This document shows positions 62,407-64,000 of a DNA stretch of 64,000 nucleotides, one piece after another. Numbering within the stretch: the stretch's first letter is position 1; each line of letters opens with the position of its first letter. The stretch lies in NCBI RefSeq assembly GCF_009745985.1, contig NZ_WFIX01000191.1:310001-374000 (forward strand). Direction: 5' to 3'. The position numbers were made by a program, and so were the translations under genes. The notes beneath the pieces are model-generated. The model was not told the origin of the DNA and made no database searches. It saw only the letters and a list, made by a program, of their open reading frames with translations. Source of the stretch: Microbacterium karelineae (lineage in GTDB: Bacteria > Actinomycetota > Actinomycetes > Actinomycetales > Microbacteriaceae).

Positions 62407-63219
62407 TCATGCGCTTCGTCTCGTTCGACGGAACGGAACCGTCAGGACCACGATGGCCCCGAATGCGCACAACGCGAGAACGCCGCCCAAGCCGATCGAT
62501 GAATGCTCAGGCCCCGACACGACGATCTCAGCGGCAAGCACCGCAAACGTGACGCAGCCGGAGAGGATTCCGAGGTACCCGACCTCCGGCAAGGCTGCGA
62601 GCACGCCCAACAGCGCGCACGTCAGCCCGGCGAGAAGAAACAGCCACACAGACTCCGTCAATTCGATGACGCCGACATCGTCCATCGGAAGGATCACCGC
62701 CCGCGCCACGAAGAGCGCGCTGAACGCGGCTTCCGGAAGAGCTCGAAGGCCGGCCCCTCGCCAGGGCAGCACGATGCGCAGCACAGCCCCTCCGATGAAG
62801 CCGGCGGCGAGACCGACGACGATCGTCCCGAGAAGCACGACCCGCAGCCCCACCAGCGGATCCGCCGGATCGATCGTTCTCGCCAACATCGCGATCTCTG
62901 CGAATGCACCGAAGCCGCTGACGATCTTCAGCAGGACGGCCGTCAGAGAGGTCGACATCGTCATCCCGATGATCGTGGCGCCGCCCACAGCCAGCCCCAC
63001 GACGATGTACGGCACCCAGGATTCGGGGGCGGAGAACGCGGCGAGCACACTCGCCGACCCGATCGTGGCGATCAGCCCTGCGGGGATGCCGACGATGTCC
63101 CGTCCGCTTCCGCCTCCGAATCCGCGTGAAGCGCGTCGAGCGCCGCCGCCCCCCGACACCGTCCGCAGAATGAGCACCATCGCGATGAACGCGACGAGAA
63201 GTCCGACGATCTCACCCAT
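62407..63219 (-). CDS. Polytopic membrane protein of unknown function
   Basis: A 270-residue protein with about seven or eight hydrophobic segments (for example IVGLLVAFIAMVLILRTV, WVPYIVVGLAVGGATIIGM, LVGLRVVLLGTIVVGLAAGFIGG, VWLFLLAGLTCALLGVLAAL). A Gly/Arg-rich cytosolic loop follows the first helix (GGGGARRASRGFGGGSGR). No family recognised. ATG at 63219 overlaps the end of the PP2C gene by 8 bp, so they are cotranscribed. Confidence 0.7.
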   Translation of the reverse strand: MGEIVGLLVAFIAMVLILRTVSGGGGARRASRGFGGGSGRDIVGIPAGLIATIGSASVLAAFSAPESWVPYIVVGLAVGGATIIGMTMSTSLTAVLLKIVSGFGAFAEIAMLARTIDPADPLVGLRVVLLGTIVVGLAAGFIGGAVLRIVLPWRGAGLRALPEAAFSALFVARAVILPMDDVGVIELTESVWLFLLAGLTCALLGVLAALPEVGYLGILSGCVTFAVLAAEIVVSGPEHSSIGLGGVLALCAFGAIVVLTVPFRRTRRSA

Positions 63220-63979
63220 CGATCGACGCCCGCACCTCGACATCGACGACGATCACGGTCGTGTTGTCGCGCGCGGGGGTGCGGAGCACCGAGCGAAGCA
63301 GCTCATCGACACATGCGACTGCAGAGACTTCTTCGCTGACGATCTCGGCGACCTCATCGGGTGGGACCTCATCGATTCCATCGCTGCACAACAGGAACCG
63401 GTGCGTGCCCACAGTCCATGCTTCGCAGTAATGGTGTGCATCCGACGGCGGTTCAGCCGCGCCGCCCCCGATCGCCGCGACCAGAGCCACGTCCCCCGGC
63501 GCGGACGATCGTCTGACCGTGTCGTCCACGCTGAGCTGTCCCAGATAGCCGCCACTCAGCCGGTGCGCGCGGGCATCGCCCACGTTGAGGCAGGTGACGC
63601 CACCCGGTGTCACGACCAGTGCCGCGAACACAGCACCCATATCCGGAGTGCCGAGCCCGAGGCCGGCACGGAAGGTCGTGTCGTGCGCGACCTCGGCGAG
63701 CGCGATCCCTGCCGCCGCATCGTGCACGTCGATGAGTCCGTCTGAGAGCGTCCGAGCGGTGAGCCACGCGGCGGCCGCACCGCCCGAGTGGCCCCCCATC
63801 CCGTCGACGACTGCGCAGGCGAGCGGACCGTCGATCTGACGGTCGAGAGCGAACCGCGCTGAGCCCACCCCATTCACCCACCCGTCGACGACCACGACGT
63901 CCTGGTTCTCGTCGCGCAGATGGCCTCGCTCGAGTCCTGCGGCGATCGACACGGTGACCGAGGTCGATTCGCCGGTCAT
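63212..63979 (-). CDS. PP2C-family protein phosphatase
   Basis: A 255-residue Ser/Thr phosphatase. Metal-binding motifs are intact: RDENQDVVVVDGW, VVDGMGGHSGG, LNVGDARAHRL, LLCSDGIDEV and RDNTTVIVVDV. It is cytosolic and should dephosphorylate targets of an Hanks-type kinase; no kinase is inside the window, but the operon continues upstream beyond it. The ATG overlaps an upstream stop (ATGA). Association with a Zn-ribbon and a membrane protein suggests a signalling module. Confidence 0.88.
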   Translation of the reverse strand: MTGESTSVTVSIAAGLERGHLRDENQDVVVVDGWVNGVGSARFALDRQIDGPLACAVVDGMGGHSGGAAAAWLTARTLSDGLIDVHDAAAGIALAEVAHDTTFRAGLGLGTPDMGAVFAALVVTPGGVTCLNVGDARAHRLSGGYLGQLSVDDTVRRSSAPGDVALVAAIGGGAAEPPSDAHHYCEAWTVGTHRFLLCSDGIDEVPPDEVAEIVSEEVSAVACVDELLRSVLRTPARDNTTVIVVDVEVRASIDG

Positions 63980-64000
63980 CCCGTGACGGCTCCGATCACG
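63976..64000 (-). CDS. 3' end of an upstream gene coupled to the PP2C gene
   Basis: Only seven codons (VIGAVTG) and a TGA overlapping the PP2C ATG are visible. The ATGA overlap is the usual operon junction here, so a gene most likely continues beyond the window. Confidence 0.35.

Overview
The window is about 70% G+C bacterial DNA with dense operons, GTG starts, 4-bp start/stop overlaps and several apparently leaderless genes. It also has the order enolase, FtsB-like protein, DUF501 protein and subtilase, plus MazG, Mfd and an actinobacterial-type NADH dehydrogenase. Together these indicate a chromosomal segment of a high-GC actinobacterium, most likely Microbacteriaceae (family level is inference). 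There is no phage, transposase or CRISPR array.

Layout. 1-1.2 kb: end of a GNAT gene and two Nudix hydrolases. 1.2-5.9 kb: glycine cleavage operon gcvT-gcvH-gcvP (minus strand) behind a tandem glycine riboswitch. 5.9-7.6 kb: thiE-thiD behind a TPP riboswitch. 7.6-13.3 kb: de novo NAD operon nadA-nadB-nadC-cysteine desulfurase-nrtR with paired operator-like sites. 13.1-16.8 kb: ABC exporter and MFS drug exporter. 16.9-26.9 kb: pectin side-chain locus with a secreted arabinanase, YesL-like protein, LplABC-type importer, YesU-like protein and cytosolic PL26-type rhamnogalacturonan lyase. 26.9-28 kb: RluA-type pseudouridine synthase. 28-34.9 kb: importer operon (FbpB/AfuB-like permease, binding protein, ATPase) with HAD and inositol-monophosphatase-like phosphatases and a LacI regulator, probably for a phosphorylated organic compound. 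34.8-37.8 kb: AGCS symporter, Fic protein, tRNA-Leu(UAA). 37.8-57.3 kb: conserved chromosomal genes (ndh, subtilase, DUF501, ftsB-like, eno, SDR, nagA, APC permease, hisS, mazG, nhaA, mfd, pth, rplY, gnd). 57.5-59.2 kb: tandem HTH-membrane-DUF2690-like paralogues. 59.2-64 kb: accessory-looking, minus-strand cluster of unrecognised genes with a Zn-ribbon microprotein, a polytopic membrane protein and a PP2C phosphatase, running off the window end.

Regulation visible in the sequence: two riboswitches in series on one strand (TPP, then glycine), a ribosome-site-sequestering hairpin in front of gcvT, paired putative NrtR boxes around the nadA -10, paired LacI-type palindromes at the arabinanase and importer operons, an inverted repeat in front of fic, and many TANNCT-N6-start arrangements that imply leaderless mRNAs. 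Three kinds of palindromic repeat stand out: a three-copy element at gene ends, an 84-nt palindromic element carried in frame inside nadB, and a related palindrome inside gcvP. No stretch over 300 bases lacks a gene.
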